Shown here piece after piece: positions 21,352-33,269 of a stretch of 64,000 bases of DNA. Positions within the stretch are counted from its first letter, which is position 1; every line of letters starts with the position of its first letter. Where the stretch lies: contig CAOLHI010001850.1 of assembly GCA_948474755.1 (NCBI GenBank), positions 62,001-126,000 on the forward strand, read 5' to 3'. The notes under the pieces were generated by a model. It saw only the letters and a program-made list of their open reading frames with translations. It did not search any database and was not told the origin of the DNA. The DNA comes from Ctenosaura bakeri (lineage: Eukaryota; Chordata; Lepidosauria; Squamata; Iguanidae). Position numbers and translations under genes: made by a program.

Positions 21352-22249
21352 CTCCTGCAGGGTGCTGTGTTATTCCAGGTCACCTAGCCCAGGATAATAC
21401 AACACAATCTAAAACTCCACAAAAGACAAAGGCCATTGTCGCACAGCGTCACTATCTCACAACAGCAGTGGGTGGTTTCCGGTCCAGAAGTCTTGCTCCT
21501 GCACGACGACATCGGTATCCAGCTACTGTCCCGTCCCCAAGCGTTGCAAAACCACCTTTCCAGAAAAAATCCATTAAGGGCCTCCTTTAGTACTTCAGTC
21601 CCGTCAGCCGGGTCAGGGTGGAACCGCCGGATAGCGCTTCCCCTTATCACGGATCCAGCAGTGGGTAGGGCATGGGTGTGCCCAGCTTGTCCTTCCTTCC
21701 ACGACTCCCATAGCATGGCAACTTCGAAATCGATCGCCTCTCTGCGTCGATTTTAAACTTCTCCTTTGGGTTAACGCTTTTTATTTTTTAAAATATATTC
21801 TTAAGCATTATAGTGCAAAAGTACAATAGGATATTGGCGTTTCGTGACATTCCAACAGTGCTATGCTGGTATGGCTTCCAAACAAAAAAACAAAAATAAC
21901 CCCCCAACGGATCATGGGGGGTGGGGGACAAAGGTGGGGCAGGGGAGTGGCCAAGGAGGCTGTAGTACAGAAGGAAAACTGGTGGCAACACCACTACCCA
22001 TCCACTTAAGGTGGAAGAGCGCAGAAGAAAGCATTTCTAAGCTGCTATCGTTGCACGAATGGCAGAACTGGGATTGTAATGGAAGGATGGGCTAAGTCCA
22101 AAGACTTCCTTACCTTTTTTCTGCTGCTTCAGGAAGACGACCTACAAGAGAGAGGCAACGTTTCACTGGGAGAGCAATGCTATTTCTTTGCAAAACTGAC
22201 AAAACAAAACAAGCAAAAACCCTCCACAAACAAACTGGATCACGACTGA

Positions 22250-22443
22250 GGCCATTTCTGCACTAGCCTGTTATAGCACTATATTCCACTTGCAACATCC
22301 TATGGAATCCTGGGGTTTGCAGTTTAGGGAGGGACCTTTGAGGATGGCCTTTGAGGTCCCTCCCTAAACTGCAAACCCCAGGATTCCAAAGGAAGTTGCA
22401 AGTGGAATAATCAGCGCTTTAATAGTCTAGTGCGGAAATGGCC
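22250..22443. mobile_element. Palindromic MITE, family P, copy 7
   Basis: Arms share CACTTGCAAC/GTTGCAAGTG and TTTAGGGAGGGACC/GGTCCCTCCCTAAA. Ends GGCCATTTCTGCAC and GTGCGGAAATGGCC. Confidence 0.92.
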
Positions 22444-22713
22444 TCACTCAGTGATAGGGCTGCCCGGTTGGTTGGCTGCTCCAAGCTTAACAATAAACAT
22501 TCAAACACTAGGCACTGCATCTCACACAAAAGAAGTATGGCTGGACTATTCAGTTTTCAAAGCTGTGCACTGAACACAGAAAGCCACACTTTTCCCAGGT
22601 CTGTGGTTTCTTTAAAACACTTTTGCAAGGTTGCTTGAACATTTTCCAAGCTTTGCTTTGAATGGAAAACAATCTACCGGCAGAGGGCCAAGTGTTAATA
22701 CGCACCCACATAT

Positions 22714-22910
22714 GCCCTGTCTGGACACTTTTATAGTGCTCTTATTCCACTGTCAACCTCCTGTGGAATTCTGGGCTTTGTAGTTTCCTGAGGCCAAAGA
22801 GCTCTCTGGCTGAGAAGTCTAAATCCCCTCCCAAAACTGCAAACCGTATGATTCCATATGATGTTGAAAGTACAATCATAGTGCTATAAAAGTCTAGTGC
22901 GGAAGTGGCT
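22714..22910. mobile_element. Palindromic MITE, family P, copy 8 (left end worn)
   Basis: CACTTTTATAGTGCTCTTATT at the left and GTCTAGTGCGGAAGTGGC at the right; long-spacer type (CAAAGAGCTCTCTGGCTGAG). Confidence 0.82.
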
Positions 22911-23479
22911 CAGGCCTTGATGAGTATTCTATTCTGTAGAAAGCCCAACATGCAAGTATGATTAATGTGTTTAACTCCAAAGTAATTTATAGGACTGTAA
23001 TCTGAATTCTGAGTTGTCTTCTTCCAAGTTTTGACTCTTAATTTATTATTGATATTTGTGGTTGTTTCTAGTGTAACCCCTGAAGAAGGCCACTCAGTTT
23101 TAACGTATGAGCCAAAACACGTGGGGCTTTTTTGCAGAATAGAATACCCATCAAAGCTTTTTTTAAAAAATAAAATATAAACCATCAATAAGCATGTGGA
23201 GACTCAACTTTTCCTTTGCTCCTCAATTGTAATATGTGCTTCTCAGTACCTGTTCTTGGCCTTTGACACCCTCCTAGATTCACCTTTTCCTGGCCGAGAG
23301 GGGGGGAGAGTGAATCGTTGCTCCCATACACCTCCAGTGCAAAATTTACTATTTAAAGAGGTGAAAGAGGTTTTTGAAGAGGTTTCAGGGCTTCCCTCTG
23401 CTGTACAGTATCCAAAACCACCATCTGGAGGAATGAACGTGAACGTCCGGCCACTATGTGGAGGAGGAGGAGGAAGAGA

Positions 23480-23535
23480 ACAAAACTGGGACATTTTAAA
23501 AGCAGCTGAAAAAGTGAGATGACAGAGGATTAATC
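23480..23535 (-). repeat. Dispersed repeat U, short reverse fragment
   Basis: AAAGCAGCTGAAAAAGTGAG and GACAGAGGATTAATC match 38365-38405. Confidence 0.55.
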
Positions 23536-23536
23536 T

Positions 23537-24346
23537 CATAGAATCATAGAGTTGGAAGAGACCCTAGGGGCCATCCAGTCCAATCCCCTGCTATGCAGGA
23601 ACACCCATCAAAGCATTCCCAACAGATGGCCATCCAGCCTCTGCTTAAAAACCTCCAAAGAAGGAGGAGACTCCACCACACTCCATTGAGCAGCAGCAGA
23701 TTCCACTGCTGGACAGCCCTGACCGTCAGGCAGTTCTTCCTGAGGTTCAAGTGGAATCTCCATTCCTGAAGCTTGAATCCATTGCTTCTTGTCCTAGGCC
23801 ATTTCTGCACTACACTGTTCTAGTGCTATTATTCCACTTTCAGCATCCTGTGGAATTCTGGGGTGTGTAGTTTACTGAAGCTAAAGAGCTCTCTGGCTGA
23901 AAATCCCACCCGAAACTCCAAACCCTGGGATTCCATAGGATGTCGAAAGTGGAATAGTAACACTATAACAGTGTAGTGCAGAAATAGCCCTAGTCTCTGG
24001 AGCGGTAGAGAACAAGCCCACTCCCTCCTCTACGTGGCATCCCTTCAAATATTTAACCAAGGCTCTCATGTCCCCTCTTAACCTTCTCTTCTGCAGACTG
24101 AACATCCCCAGCTCCCTAAGACGCTCCTCATAGGGCTTCATGGCTTCCAGACCCTCCACCATTTTGGCCGCTCTCCTCTGGACACGTTCCAGCTTGTCGA
24201 TATCTTTCTTGAATTGAGGTGCCCAGAACTGGACACAGGATTCCAAATGAGGTCTAACCAATGCAGAATAGAGTGGGACCATTACCTCCCTCGATCTAGA
24301 CACCACACTCCATTGGATGCATCCAAGAATCATGTTGGCCTTGTTG
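23537..24346 (-). mobile_element. CR1 LINE, split by a MITE
   Basis: Tail CATAGAATCATAGAGTTGG at 23538. CTTGTCCTA at 23796 continues after the MITE as CTAGTCTCTGG at 23990. The minus frame 23881-24333 (150 codons) carries [19 protein letters not shown] and [15 protein letters not shown], then runs into the MITE. Confidence 0.93.
23797..23989. mobile_element. Palindromic MITE, family P, copy 9
   Basis: Target duplication CTA (23794-23796 and 23990-23992) inside CR1, where intact copies read TGTCCTAGTCTCTGG. Ends GGCCATTTCTGCACTACAC and GTGTAGTGCAGAAATAGCC. Confidence 0.95.
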
Positions 24347-24476
24347 TCCTGCCCCTGCCAAACTGGGACAGTGAGAGAATATTTTTTTCTGTAGGTTTCA
24401 GGTTTTGGCCCTGAAATCTCAGAGCCTACTCATAAGCCACAATCAGTTAAAAGAAATTCCTGGCAGTTAATATGTA

Positions 24477-24520
24477 TATGTGTGTGAGTGTGTGTGTGTG
24501 TGTGCGCACACACACACGTG
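24477..24520. repeat. (TG)n joined to (CA)n microsatellite
   Basis: A TG run passes through GCGC into a CA run, so the tract is self-complementary. Confidence 0.95.
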
Positions 24521-24927
24521 CATGTACACTTTCATACACACTCACTTAAATTACATTATATAAAATATTACAACATCTTCAGCAGCCAAGAGACTGCAAT
24601 GAACAATACAATGTAATTTGTGTGCAAAGGTAAATGTTCTAAAGTTCCAAATGCATGTCTTTGGAACAAATCTGATAGCGTTTTTCCCCTTTGGAAGATA
24701 TTTCTGGATCATTTCATAGCTCTTGTATTTGCAGCTTCCAGGAGTCAAAGAGGAGTAACCTGTTAGGGATACAAATGTATGCACACCTCTTTTTGTGTGG
24801 GATATAGGTTGCTGTTCTCTAATGCTTGGGTTCCCATCTGAAACCTCCTACCTCCACAGTTGTCATGTCCCAAGAGGGGCTGCTGCTGCTGTCTGGTGGG
24901 GAGGGAAAGGAGAGGAGGTAACTCAGG

Positions 24928-25815
24928 TGAGTCTTGGTAGATCACAAGCTGAACATGAGTCAGCAGTGTGATGCGGCAGCCAAGAAAGCCAATGTGATTC
25001 TTGGTTGCATCAATAGGAGTATGGTGTCCAGATCGAGGGAGGTAACAGTACCACTCTATTCTGCATTGGTTAGACCTCATCTGGAATCCTGTGTCCAGTT
25101 TTGGGCACCTCATTTCAAGAAGGATATAGACAAGCTGGAGCATTTCCAGAGGAGGGCAACCAAAATGGTGAAGGGCCTGGAAGCCATGAAGCCCTCTGAG
25201 AAGCAACTTAGAGAGCTGGGGATGTTTAGTCTGCAGAAGAGAAGGTTAAAGAGAGAACATGATAGCCATGTTTAAATATTTGAAGGGATTTCATATGGAA
25301 GATGGAGCAAGCTTCTTTTCCACTGCTCTAGAGACTAAGACAAGGAGCAATGGATTCCAGCTGCAGGGAAGGAGATTCCACCAGAACCTCAAGATGACCT
25401 TCCTGAAGGTCAGAGCTGTCCAGAAGTGGAATCTGCTGCCTCAAGGGAGTGTGGTGGGGTCTCCTTCTTTGGAGGTTTTTAAGCAGAGGCTGGAGGGCCA
25501 TCTGTCAAAGGGGGGAGTTTGATGTCAGTTCCTGCATTGCGGAAGGAGGTTGGACTGGATGGCCCCTGGGGTCTCTTCTGACTCCATGGCAATTTCTGCA
25601 CTACAATGTTAAACTACTGCTATTCCACTTTCAACACCCTGTGGAATTCTGGGGTTTGTAGTTTACTGAGACCAAAGAGCTCTTTGACTGAGAATTTGAA
25701 GTGCCCTTCCCTAAACTACAAACCCCAGAATTCCATAGGAGGTTGATAGTGGAATAGCAGCACTTTAACACTGTAGTGCGGAAATGGTCTATGATTCGAT
25801 GATTCTATGTGATGA
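24928..25815 (+). mobile_element. CR1 LINE, split by a MITE near its 3' end
   Basis: From GTCTTGGTAGATCACAAGC (24933) through [15 protein letters not shown] to GTCTCTTCTGACTCCATG (25588), then after the MITE ATGATTCGATGATTCTATG. Confidence 0.92.
25589..25790. mobile_element. Palindromic MITE, family P, copy 10
   Basis: Target duplication ATG (25586-25588 and 25791-25793) within the CR1 tail. Ends GCAATTTCTGCACTAC and GTAGTGCGGAAATGGTCT. Long-spacer type. Confidence 0.92.
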
Positions 25816-26121
25816 GAATGCAGCTGTTCTGGGCTCTCAGGGAAAGCAAATGAACCCTTGAGACTTTTCCCCCCAAACTGAGACCAGCCACATCTTCGTC
25901 ATCTGAATTGCCGCACCCCTTCGAACCAGTAAGCAGCAGCCCCTGGGTCCTAACAGTGGATGGGGGTGGAGGGATCATACAGAACTCTATAGATAGAGAA
26001 TTAAGCTCTGGCTGCTTGGTGCAAAATCTGTGCCACCTTCTACTTCACCAATGGCTTTCTGTTCTCGGATTGGCACAGGGTTTCGCCAGCAAATCCTGTC
26101 CTGTTCTCCTTACGCATCTTT

Positions 26122-26711
26122 CATAGAATCATAGAAATGTAGAGTTGGAAGAGACCCCAGGGGCCATCCAGTCCAACCCCCTGCCATGCAGGAACACCCT
26201 CAAAGCACTCCCGACAGATGGCCATCCAGCCTCTGCTTAAAAACCTCCAAGGAAGGAGACTCCACTATACACTCCAAGGCAGCAGACTCCACTGCCAGAC
26301 AGCCCTGACTGTCAGGAAGTCCTTCCTGAGGTTCAGGTGGAATCTCCTATCCTGCAGCTTGAATCCATTGCTCCTTGTCCTGGTCTCTGGAGCAGCAGAA
26401 AACAAGCCCTCTTCTTCCTCTACATGGCATCCCTTCAGATATTTAAACATGGCTCTCATGTCCCCTCTTAACCTTCTCTTCTGCAGACTAAACATCCCCA
26501 GCTCTCTAAGTCTATCCTCATAGGGCTTCACGGCTTCCAGGCCTCTCACCATTTTGGTTGCCCTCCTCTGGACTTGCTCCAGCTTGACCATGTCCTTCTT
26601 GAATTGGGGTGCCCAGAACTGGACACAGTATTCAAGATGGGGTCTAACCAAAGCAGAGTAGAGTGGTACCAGTACCTCCCTCCATCTAGACACCATACTC
26701 CTATTTATGCA
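26122..26711 (-). mobile_element. CR1 LINE, 5'-truncated
   Basis: ATAGAATCATAGAAATGTAG to CCATACTCCTATTTATGC. A 143-codon minus frame (26265-26696) is nearly intact: young copy. Confidence 0.93.
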
Positions 26712-27671
26712 GCTTTGTGTTTAGAAAACTGACCCTGCAGAAGCTGCATCCCTCGCAGTGCCAGAGAGGCCTTGGCTGGCAGGCACAAAAGATGAGGTCA
26801 AAAAGAGGAGCCAACATCTGCCATTTTTAATGGGCTGAGAAAGGGGTGATGGACTGATCAGAGAAGCAGCCCCCTCCCAGCCAAGGTGGAGCGTGGGTTG
26901 AAATTTCAAAGGCTTTGGGGATGAAAGGAAGGCGTTAGGGATGAAAGATGGGAGTGGGAGGAGAGGAAGAGAGAAAGGTCTCTTTTCATTCCTTTCCTAT
27001 GCCAGGCCAAAGATGGATTTGGCATCTCGTTGGAAGTGGTGCCACAAAATGGTGAAGGAGTGTGGGCAGCTGGGCGTGCCAGCATGAGCCGGAGCTCAGA
27101 AAATGTTCTCTTTTTGAACAACATCCACAATCCAACAAGGAGGCAGCTGGCTAGCTTTAGAGGGAAAGAGGGAATGCTGGACTTAAAAGAGAACGTTCGT
27201 CCTGATCCAGAGAAGAAATTGATATGCACTTTTCTTAATGAGCAGCATCGCGGGGCAGGCTGGGCAATTGGCTTTGGTGCCTGTCGTGGAAGGAATATGG
27301 CAGGGAAGGTTTTAACGCTAAACGATGAAGGGTTACTTTGTTGGACCACAACACTCATTATCCCCAGCTCTACCTGGTATGAATTTAAGCTGTCATGGGT
27401 TTTCTAGGTTCTCCTTCCCTCTGTGAGTTCTGCCCAGTCAAGATGTCAATTGCGTGCTCCTTGGGGCAATGAAATCTTATTTTTCATACATTTCCCCCTC
27501 CCTCCCTTCCTCCTTCCCTCTCTTCTTTTTTCTTTTCAATCATAGTATATTAACGTGTCATGCACATTAATTAAAGTGCTCGGTCAAGTTTAGATTCATG
27601 TGGCATCTACATTACTTAAAGTGGTCCTTGCAAGTACAATAATTCTGCCTTATCCAAGGCCGACGCGATTC

Positions 27672-28268
27672 TTAAGCCAACGCAATTCTTGGTTGCATCA
27701 ATAGGAGTATGGGAGGTAATGGTACCACTCTATTCTGCACTGGTTAGGCCTCATTTGGAATCCTGGGTCCAGTTCTGGGCACCTCAATTCAAGAAGGATA
27801 TTGACAAGCTGGAGCGTGTCCAGAGGGAGGCGGCCAAAATGGTGAAGGGTCTGGAAGCCATGAAGCCCTAGGAGGAGAGGCTTAGGGAGCTGGGGATGTT
27901 TAGTCTGCAGAAGAGAAGGTTAAGAGGGGACATGAGAGCCATGTTTAAATATTTGAAGGGATGCCATGTTGAGGAGGGAGCAGGCTTGTTCTTTGCCGCT
28001 CCAGAAACTAGGACAAGGAGCAACGGATTCAAGCTGCAGGAAAGGAGATTCCACTTGAACCTCAGGAAGAACTTCCAGATGGTCAGAGCTATTTGGGAGT
28101 GGAATATGCTTCTGCCTCCATGGAGTGTGGTGGAGTCTCTTTCTCTGGAGGTTTTTAAGCAGAGGCTGGATGGCCATATGTTGGGAATGCTTTGATGGGT
28201 GTTCCTGCATAGCAGGGGGTTGGACTTGATGGCCCCTGGGGTCTCTTCCAACTCTAGGATTCTATTCT
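27672..28268 (+). mobile_element. CR1 LINE, 5'-truncated
   Basis: CTTAAGCCAACGCAATTCTT to CTCTAGGATTCTATTC. Lies in intron 1, sense strand. Confidence 0.92.
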
Positions 28269-28522
28269 ATTTGGGATACATTCCGAGACACACATGCACA
28301 CACATCCCGTGGATGCCGGAAACTATGGATAGTACCAAATGCTGTATTACTAGATGGTACCAATCCCTTTTTCCTATACATACATACCTGTAATAAAGTC
28401 TAATTTATAAAATAGGAGCAGTAGGAGATCAACAACAATAACTAATGCAGTATTAAGTAAAGTAAGAGTTGCACTGCTTGAACACAATACTGTGATACTG
28501 CAATAGTTGATCTAATAACTGA

Positions 28523-28680
28523 GGCCATTTCTGCACTACACTCTTATAGCACCACTATTCCACTTTCAACATCCTATGCAAAAGGAGACGGCGGCCCCTC
28601 CCGAAACTGCAAACCCTAGGATTCCATAGGATGTTGAAAGTGGAATAATCACGCTATAACAGTCTAGTGCGGAAATGGCC
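28523..28680. mobile_element. Palindromic MITE, family P, copy 11
   Basis: Target duplication TGA (28520-28522 and 28681-28683). Part of the left arm is deleted (CATCCTATGC joined to AAAAGGAGACGGCGG), so the element is 158 bp. Confidence 0.93.
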
Positions 28681-29099
28681 TGAGCCGGCTGCTAATGAGA
28701 TGAATGACTTTTCGTCATGCTCCTCCTAATGGTGCACAATCTAAAACTCAATTTAAAACTTATGAATTGTTTATTTCTACAATTTTCTGTTTAATAATTT
28801 CAAACCACCGTTGACTGCAGGTAGCGCAGAAAATGACAAGGTGTGGGGGTCTACTGTACCAGTTATGAAACTACTCTTTGGGTGCAAAAGATGAGACTTT
28901 TCCAGGGCAGTGGCTCATGTTGGTTTATTGGTTGGTTACTCTTTACTGATTTCCTGTCCCTTCTGGAAACCTTAAAATCTTTTTGGAGACTGACATAGGA
29001 AAACAAGGAGGTGCCTTGTTTCTAAGGCTCTTTCACTGTCTAAACCAGCCAGGTCTCTGCTGGTTAGCAGCAGATTTGCAGGGTTTGGGGAGAGGTGGC

Positions 29100-29230
29100 A
29101 AACCTATTATGGGGTTTTCTGGAGTTGCCCAAGGTCAACCAATGAGTTTCCACAGCTGAGTGGGGAACTGAGCCTTCATCTCCTGAGTTGGAGTCTAGTG
29201 CTCAAACCACCATATACCATGCTGGCTTTC
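29100..29230 (-). repeat. SINE family A, reverse
   Basis: GCCCAAGGTCAACCAATGAG, then GTGCTCAAACCACCATATACC. Confidence 0.65.
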
Positions 29231-29369
29231 AACATCACAAGGGCCCCTGTTAAATGCTGAAACTATAAATCTTGAAGGAAGGGCAGACTGAATGGGGAAA
29301 TTTGAGAAGACCAAGAAGGCTTGAATGACGTGTAGAGCCTTCCCAGCGGCCTTTGGCATTCAGCTTATT

Positions 29370-29593
29370 GTTCTTGCTGTGTGCTTTGAAAGCACTTCTG
29401 AGTCACGGTGACCCTCAACTGAACCTCTCACAAGAAAAAGTTCTTCAGGGAGGTCCCTAGAAAGATTTCTTCCTCTGAGGTTGGGAGAGCATGACTTGCC
29501 CAAGGTCACCCAGTAGGTTTCCATGGCCAAGCAAGTTTTCAAACTCTGGTCTTCCAGGGTTCTAGTCCAACACTTGACTACACCAGGCTGACT
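29370..29593 (-). repeat. SINE family A, reverse
   Basis: TGCTGTGTGCTTTGAAAGC, GACTTGCCCAAGGTCACCC, CTAGTCCAACACTTGACTAC. Confidence 0.75.
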
Positions 29594-29605
29594 CTAAAGA
29601 ACGTA

Positions 29606-29762
29606 CCATCCTATCCTAGGGTTTTCTTGGCTAGATAAATTTTGAAGAGGTTCCTCTGAGGCTAAGGGAGTGAGAATTGCCCACAGTCACCCAGTGTGTT
29701 TCCACGGTTGGGCAGGGACTGGAACCCAGGTTCTTGGAGCAAACAACTACACCATGTTGTTT
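29606..29762 (-). repeat. SINE family A, reverse
   Basis: GGGTTTTCTTGGCTAGATAA, CACAGTCACCCAGTGTG, CAACTACACCATGTTG. Third same-strand copy in 660 bp. Confidence 0.7.
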
Positions 29763-29769
29763 GCAGTGT

Positions 29770-30423
29770 GATCATCAGCAGTGTGGTGCAGCAACCAAGA
29801 AAGCCAATGCAATTCTCGGCTGCATCCATAGGAGTATGGTGTCTAGATTGAGGGAGGTACTGGTACCACTCCACTCTGCTTTGGTTAGACCTCATCTTGA
29901 ATCCTGTGTCCAGTTCTGGGCACCCCAATTCAAGAAGGACATGGTCAAGCTGGAGCAACTCCAGAGGAGGGCGAGCAAAATGGTGAGGGGCATGGAAGCT
30001 ATGAAGCCCTATAAGGATAGACTTAGAGAGCTGGGGATGTTTAGTCTGCAGAAGAGAAGGTTAAGAGGGGACATGAAAAGCCATGTTTAAATATTTGAAG
30101 GGATGTCATGTAGAGGAGGGAGAGGGCTTGTTTTCTGCTGCTCCAGAGACCAGGACAAGGAGCAATGGATTCAAGCTGCAGGAAAGGAGATTCCACCTGA
30201 ACCTCAGGAAGAACTTCCTGATGGTCAGGGCCTGTCCGGCAGTGGAATCTGCTGCCTCGGAGTGTGGTGGAGTCCCCTTTCCCTTTGGGAAAGATTCTTA
30301 AGCAGAGGCTGGATGGCCATCTGTCAGGAGTGCTATGAGGGTGTTCCTGCATGGCAGGGGGTTGGACTGGATGGCCCCTGGGTCTCTTCCAACTCGACAT
30401 TTCTGTGATGCTATGATTCTATG
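29770..30423 (+). mobile_element. CR1 LINE, 5'-truncated, next to SCARA5 exon
   Basis: Encodes [19 protein letters not shown] and [19 protein letters not shown] pieces; ends GATGCTATGATTCTATG. Its 3' end is 106 bp before the coding exon. Confidence 0.93.
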
Positions 30424-30537
30424 TTGGCTGTTTTGTTCAAGTCATGTATGGCTGCAAAGGAAGAGGTTCATCCAGTCAGCCTCTACCACTTCTCAGTTCC
30501 TCACTGGCTTTCCTGTGTGTCATCCACAGACCAAGAG

Positions 30538-30649
30538 ATGGAGAACAAAGCCATGTACCTGCACACCTTCAGCGAGAGGGAGAACGGATCCATCTTTGAA
30601 GAACCATTTGATGAGAAGAACCTCTCCAAGTTGAACCTCTGTGATGATG
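30538..30649 (+). CDS. SCARA5: SCARA5, first coding exon (cytoplasmic N-terminus)
   Basis: The exon runs 30530-30649. It is preceded by a pyrimidine-rich stretch ending in CATCCACAG and followed by a consensus donor GTGAGT at 30650. The ATG at 30538 opens 37 complete codons plus one base, so the intron is in phase 1. The peptide starts MENKAMYLHT and ends LSKLNLCDD, which matches the N-terminus of SCARA5 as I remember it (MENKAMYLHT, later SLSKLNLCED). SCARA5 is a type II membrane scavenger receptor whose later domains are a coiled coil, a collagen-like part and an SRCR domain; it is known as a receptor for L-ferritin. This exon gives only the acidic cytoplasmic tail. The middle of the tail (residues 11-28) differs from mammals. 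A CR1 copy ends about 106 bp before the acceptor. The identification is from recognition of the protein and from the next exon joining in the same phase. Confidence 0.9.
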
Positions 30650-30849
30650 GTGAGTCCCAGGGAGGGACTCTTTGAAACTTGGGGAGCATCCTCTTCAGCT
30701 GGGGTGAGCTGGTCACTCCTCTAGCAAGTTCAGCCTCTGCCACTGGGTGGATGGGTTTGTTACCCCAAAAGGAGGGGAGCCCCAGAGGTCCTCTAGCAGT
30801 CCCCTATGTCTCAGCGAGAAGATGGGGTAACTCAGATTAAGAGGCTTGC

Positions 30850-31800
30850 AAGAGGTGGGATAACCTAGCCAGATCTTTTCACCAATGTTTATAGGTTCCT
30901 TGTAGGAAAAACAGCCAAAGACACAAAGGTAAACTAAAATGTGTTTTATTAAGGGGAATTCAACCACGCACACTCACAAGCTTCACACAGTCACACACTC
31001 ACACAAGAGCTAGTCGGAGGAAAAGTTTGACAGCAAGATTTAAAGGGATGGGCAATCATTACCAATTAAGAAGAATAGCAAAGAAACAGAGATGTGACTA
31101 AGAACATTTCCGCACAACACTCTTATAGAGCGATGATTCCACTTTCAACTTCCTATGGAATCCTGGGGTTTGCAGGCCAGCCCCTCCCGAAACTGCAAAC
31201 CCCAGGATTCCATAAGAGGTTGAAAGTGGAATCATCGCGCTATAAGAGTGATGTGCGGAAATGTTCTTAGACTTTCATCTAAGGGCAGTGCAATTGGGAT
31301 TCAAAGTGACAGAGTGGAGTTCAGCAAGCCAAAATACTCCGTCCGGCTGCTCAAAACTGAGGGTTTTTATACCCAATTTTTACCTTGAGGGCGTGGGTGA
31401 AACATGGTTCTGTGGCCAGGTAAACCATGGAGTTTGCACCCTGATTCAGTGGGGTCCAGAATAAGCTGATGGTCTTAACATGTAAGTGACAAAAAGTTAG
31501 TAGTTGGTTTGATAGTCTTATACCATTTGGACAAGCTGGGAGAGAAAGGAATAGGTGTTGAAAGGGAGAGGAGACAGGAATTTATCGATCAGCATTTCTG
31601 TGTGAACGTTGGAGACTCTTTTGTCTCATTGGTGGCTAGCTGGGAGGTCATTAACACCTGAAAGTTTCTGGGAACTGGCCTGCCTCTGGCCAAGCTGTGC
31701 CTGGGAGGGGCTCCTTGGCCTGCTTATCTGGCCAACTTGTGGCTTATTCAGCCTGACTTTCAGCCGTAGCCGTATATAATGTATATATTGCACCATATCA
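30850..31800 (-). mobile_element. Probable LTR-like element, reverse, split by a MITE
   Basis: On the minus strand it has a TATA-like GGTATAAAAACCC (about 31375) and downstream CTTAATAAAACAC (about 30945), the order expected of an LTR. Ends and duplication were not found, and it differs from LTR family 1. Confidence 0.45.
31102..31266. mobile_element. Palindromic MITE, family P, copy 12
   Basis: Ends GAACATTTCCGCAC and GTGCGGAAATGTTC. Both arms share CTCTTATAG/CTATAAGAG and GCGATGATT/AATCATCGC. Confidence 0.92.
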
Positions 31801-31802
31801 AA

Positions 31803-32229
31803 GGCCCGTTTTTGCATGTTTTTTTTTTTGCGCAAGCACCCCTTGAGCATCGTGCGAATGGGAGCATCACTCTGTATGATGCACTCCCACTCATGTGGTG
31901 ACCACAAGGCTAAAGCAGGGCGCGTGCACATTTTTTGATTTTTGGCTTTAAGCCGAAAATACTGTGACTCGCGCAATGCTCGCAGCGCCCTCTCGCACTT
32001 ACCTGTGTGCGGTGTGTTGGCAAGCCGGCCCAGTCGCGCTTCTTCCCCCAGCGCAGCCTACAGCTCCCAGACTGCGCTGCGGAAGGAAGGAAGGGGGGCG
32101 CGAGTGCGACGGTCGCGCTACAAGGAAGCTGATGTGGGAGGCAAAAAGGGCTGTCGTGAGCAGCTTGCGTGAGTGGTTGCTCGCGCTGAGCGCCGCTCCC
32201 CACTGCCGCGACGAGGTGCGAAAAGGGCC
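31803..32229. mobile_element. CpG-rich MITE, family G, copy B
   Basis: Ends GGCCCGTTTTTGCATG and GGTGCGAAAAGGGCC, flanked by AAA (31800-31802 and 32230-32232). Interior GGCTTTAAGCCGAAAAT and a CTTACCTGTGTGCGGTG block. Confidence 0.88.
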
Positions 32230-32489
32230 AAAGTGTCGGAGTATACAGCTGCTAGCAAGTTGTGAAGTCCTTGTTGGGATCATGGACAAAAGTTACAGCT
32301 ATTTGGTGGTACAGAGAGAGTTAATATGTATTAGGAATTTCATTTGATACTCCCCCCCCCCCATTATTTCAGTAGTTGGAGGTTGGAAAAAGATAAGACT
32401 GCTGGGAATGGAGTAGGGGAGTGAATTTTTTCTCTGTTGCTAACCTGCTTGCTCAATTCCCACAACTATTGCAAAGAGATGGGTTACTG

Positions 32490-33100
32490 TCATGCCCTGA
32501 ATAGCTCACAGCCCCAAACTTCACTCAGAGGTAGAACAACAACATTTGTTTGTAGCAAAGCAAACAACTCAGCACACTTCTTCCAAAGTTGCTGAGACTG
32601 AAGCGTATGTGACATTCACAGGTTTTATACCTTTCACTACAAATTTTAGGTACATAAAGCTGTGATTGGAGAAGACCATAAATTCAACGTCACTTCACTG
32701 CCCTGGTGGCGCAGTGGTTAAATGCCAGTACTGCAACCACAAGGTTGTGAGTTCGATCCTGCCCAGCTCCAAGGTTGACTCAGCCTTCCATCCTTTCGCA
32801 GGTCGGTAAAATGAGTACCCAGCTTGTTGGGGGCAATTAGCTAAAATACATTGTAAACCGCTTAGATAACATTAAAGTTGATAAGCGGTATAGAAATAAA
32901 TGCTATTGCTATATTCTTAAACATTTCCCAGACTTGCAGTTGTTTATCCTTCTTTCATCCTTGGGGTAGGAATATGTTTCCTGCCCCCCTGCCCATATTT
33001 TTAACATTTTGAGTTCTCAAAACACCTCTTAGTACTTTCATCTTCTTTCTGACCTTCTCCCTCTCACCAAATATGTTGCATCAATGAGCAATGAGGCAAT
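32490..33100. repeat. Unclassified dispersed repeat, copy 2, split by a SINE
   Basis: CCAAACTTCACTCAGAGGTAG, AAGTTGCTGAGACTGAAG and CAGGTTTTATACC match the copy at 19.65 kb. A SINE interrupts it. Confidence 0.5.
32697..32916 (+). repeat. SINE family B (Sauria-like), tail type 1
   Basis: Head GCCCTGGTGGCGCAGTGG, B box GAGTTCGATCC, body ATGAGTACCCAGCTTGTTGG. The tail is ATTGTAAACCGCTTAGA...AAGCGGTATAGAAATAAATG, unlike the other three copies. Confidence 0.82.
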
Positions 33101-33269
33101 TATGAGCCAGGAGCCATCTGATACCTCGAAATACACCAGCTAGCTTCAAATAGATGCATTGTGGCCATCAACAATTAACACTCAATGCTTTCTAGCACTC
33201 TGACTAATGCTTTCACTAACTAACCCTATCCTAACTACCATCACTGTTTCAATACACACCCGGCAGATT

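Larger units (their letters stand above)
16828..30529 (+). other. SCARA5: SCARA5 intron 1 (predicted)
   Basis: About 13.7 kb between the predicted donor at 16828 and the acceptor at 30529. It holds CR1 copies, seven palindromic DNA elements, SINEs, a minisatellite and unclassified DNA. I see no additional exon. The stretches 16965-17975, 20765-21145, 21430-22245, 26712-27670 and 28270-28520 contain nothing I recognise apart from what is listed separately. Confidence 0.5.

Noticed and set aside
21432..21760. A third transposon family starting GGCCATTGTCGCACAGCG at about 21432
   Set aside because: The left end resembles P and G ends, but no matching right end or duplication could be found within 1 kb.
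26906..27407. 150-codon minus and 125-codon plus frames in intron 1
   Set aside because: The two overlap on opposite strands, lack recognisable domains or exon borders, and sit in ordinary intron sequence.
14250..32770. tRNA genes at the B-box-like sequences
   Set aside because: They belong to SINE heads followed by SINE bodies, and cloverleaf arms are not intact.
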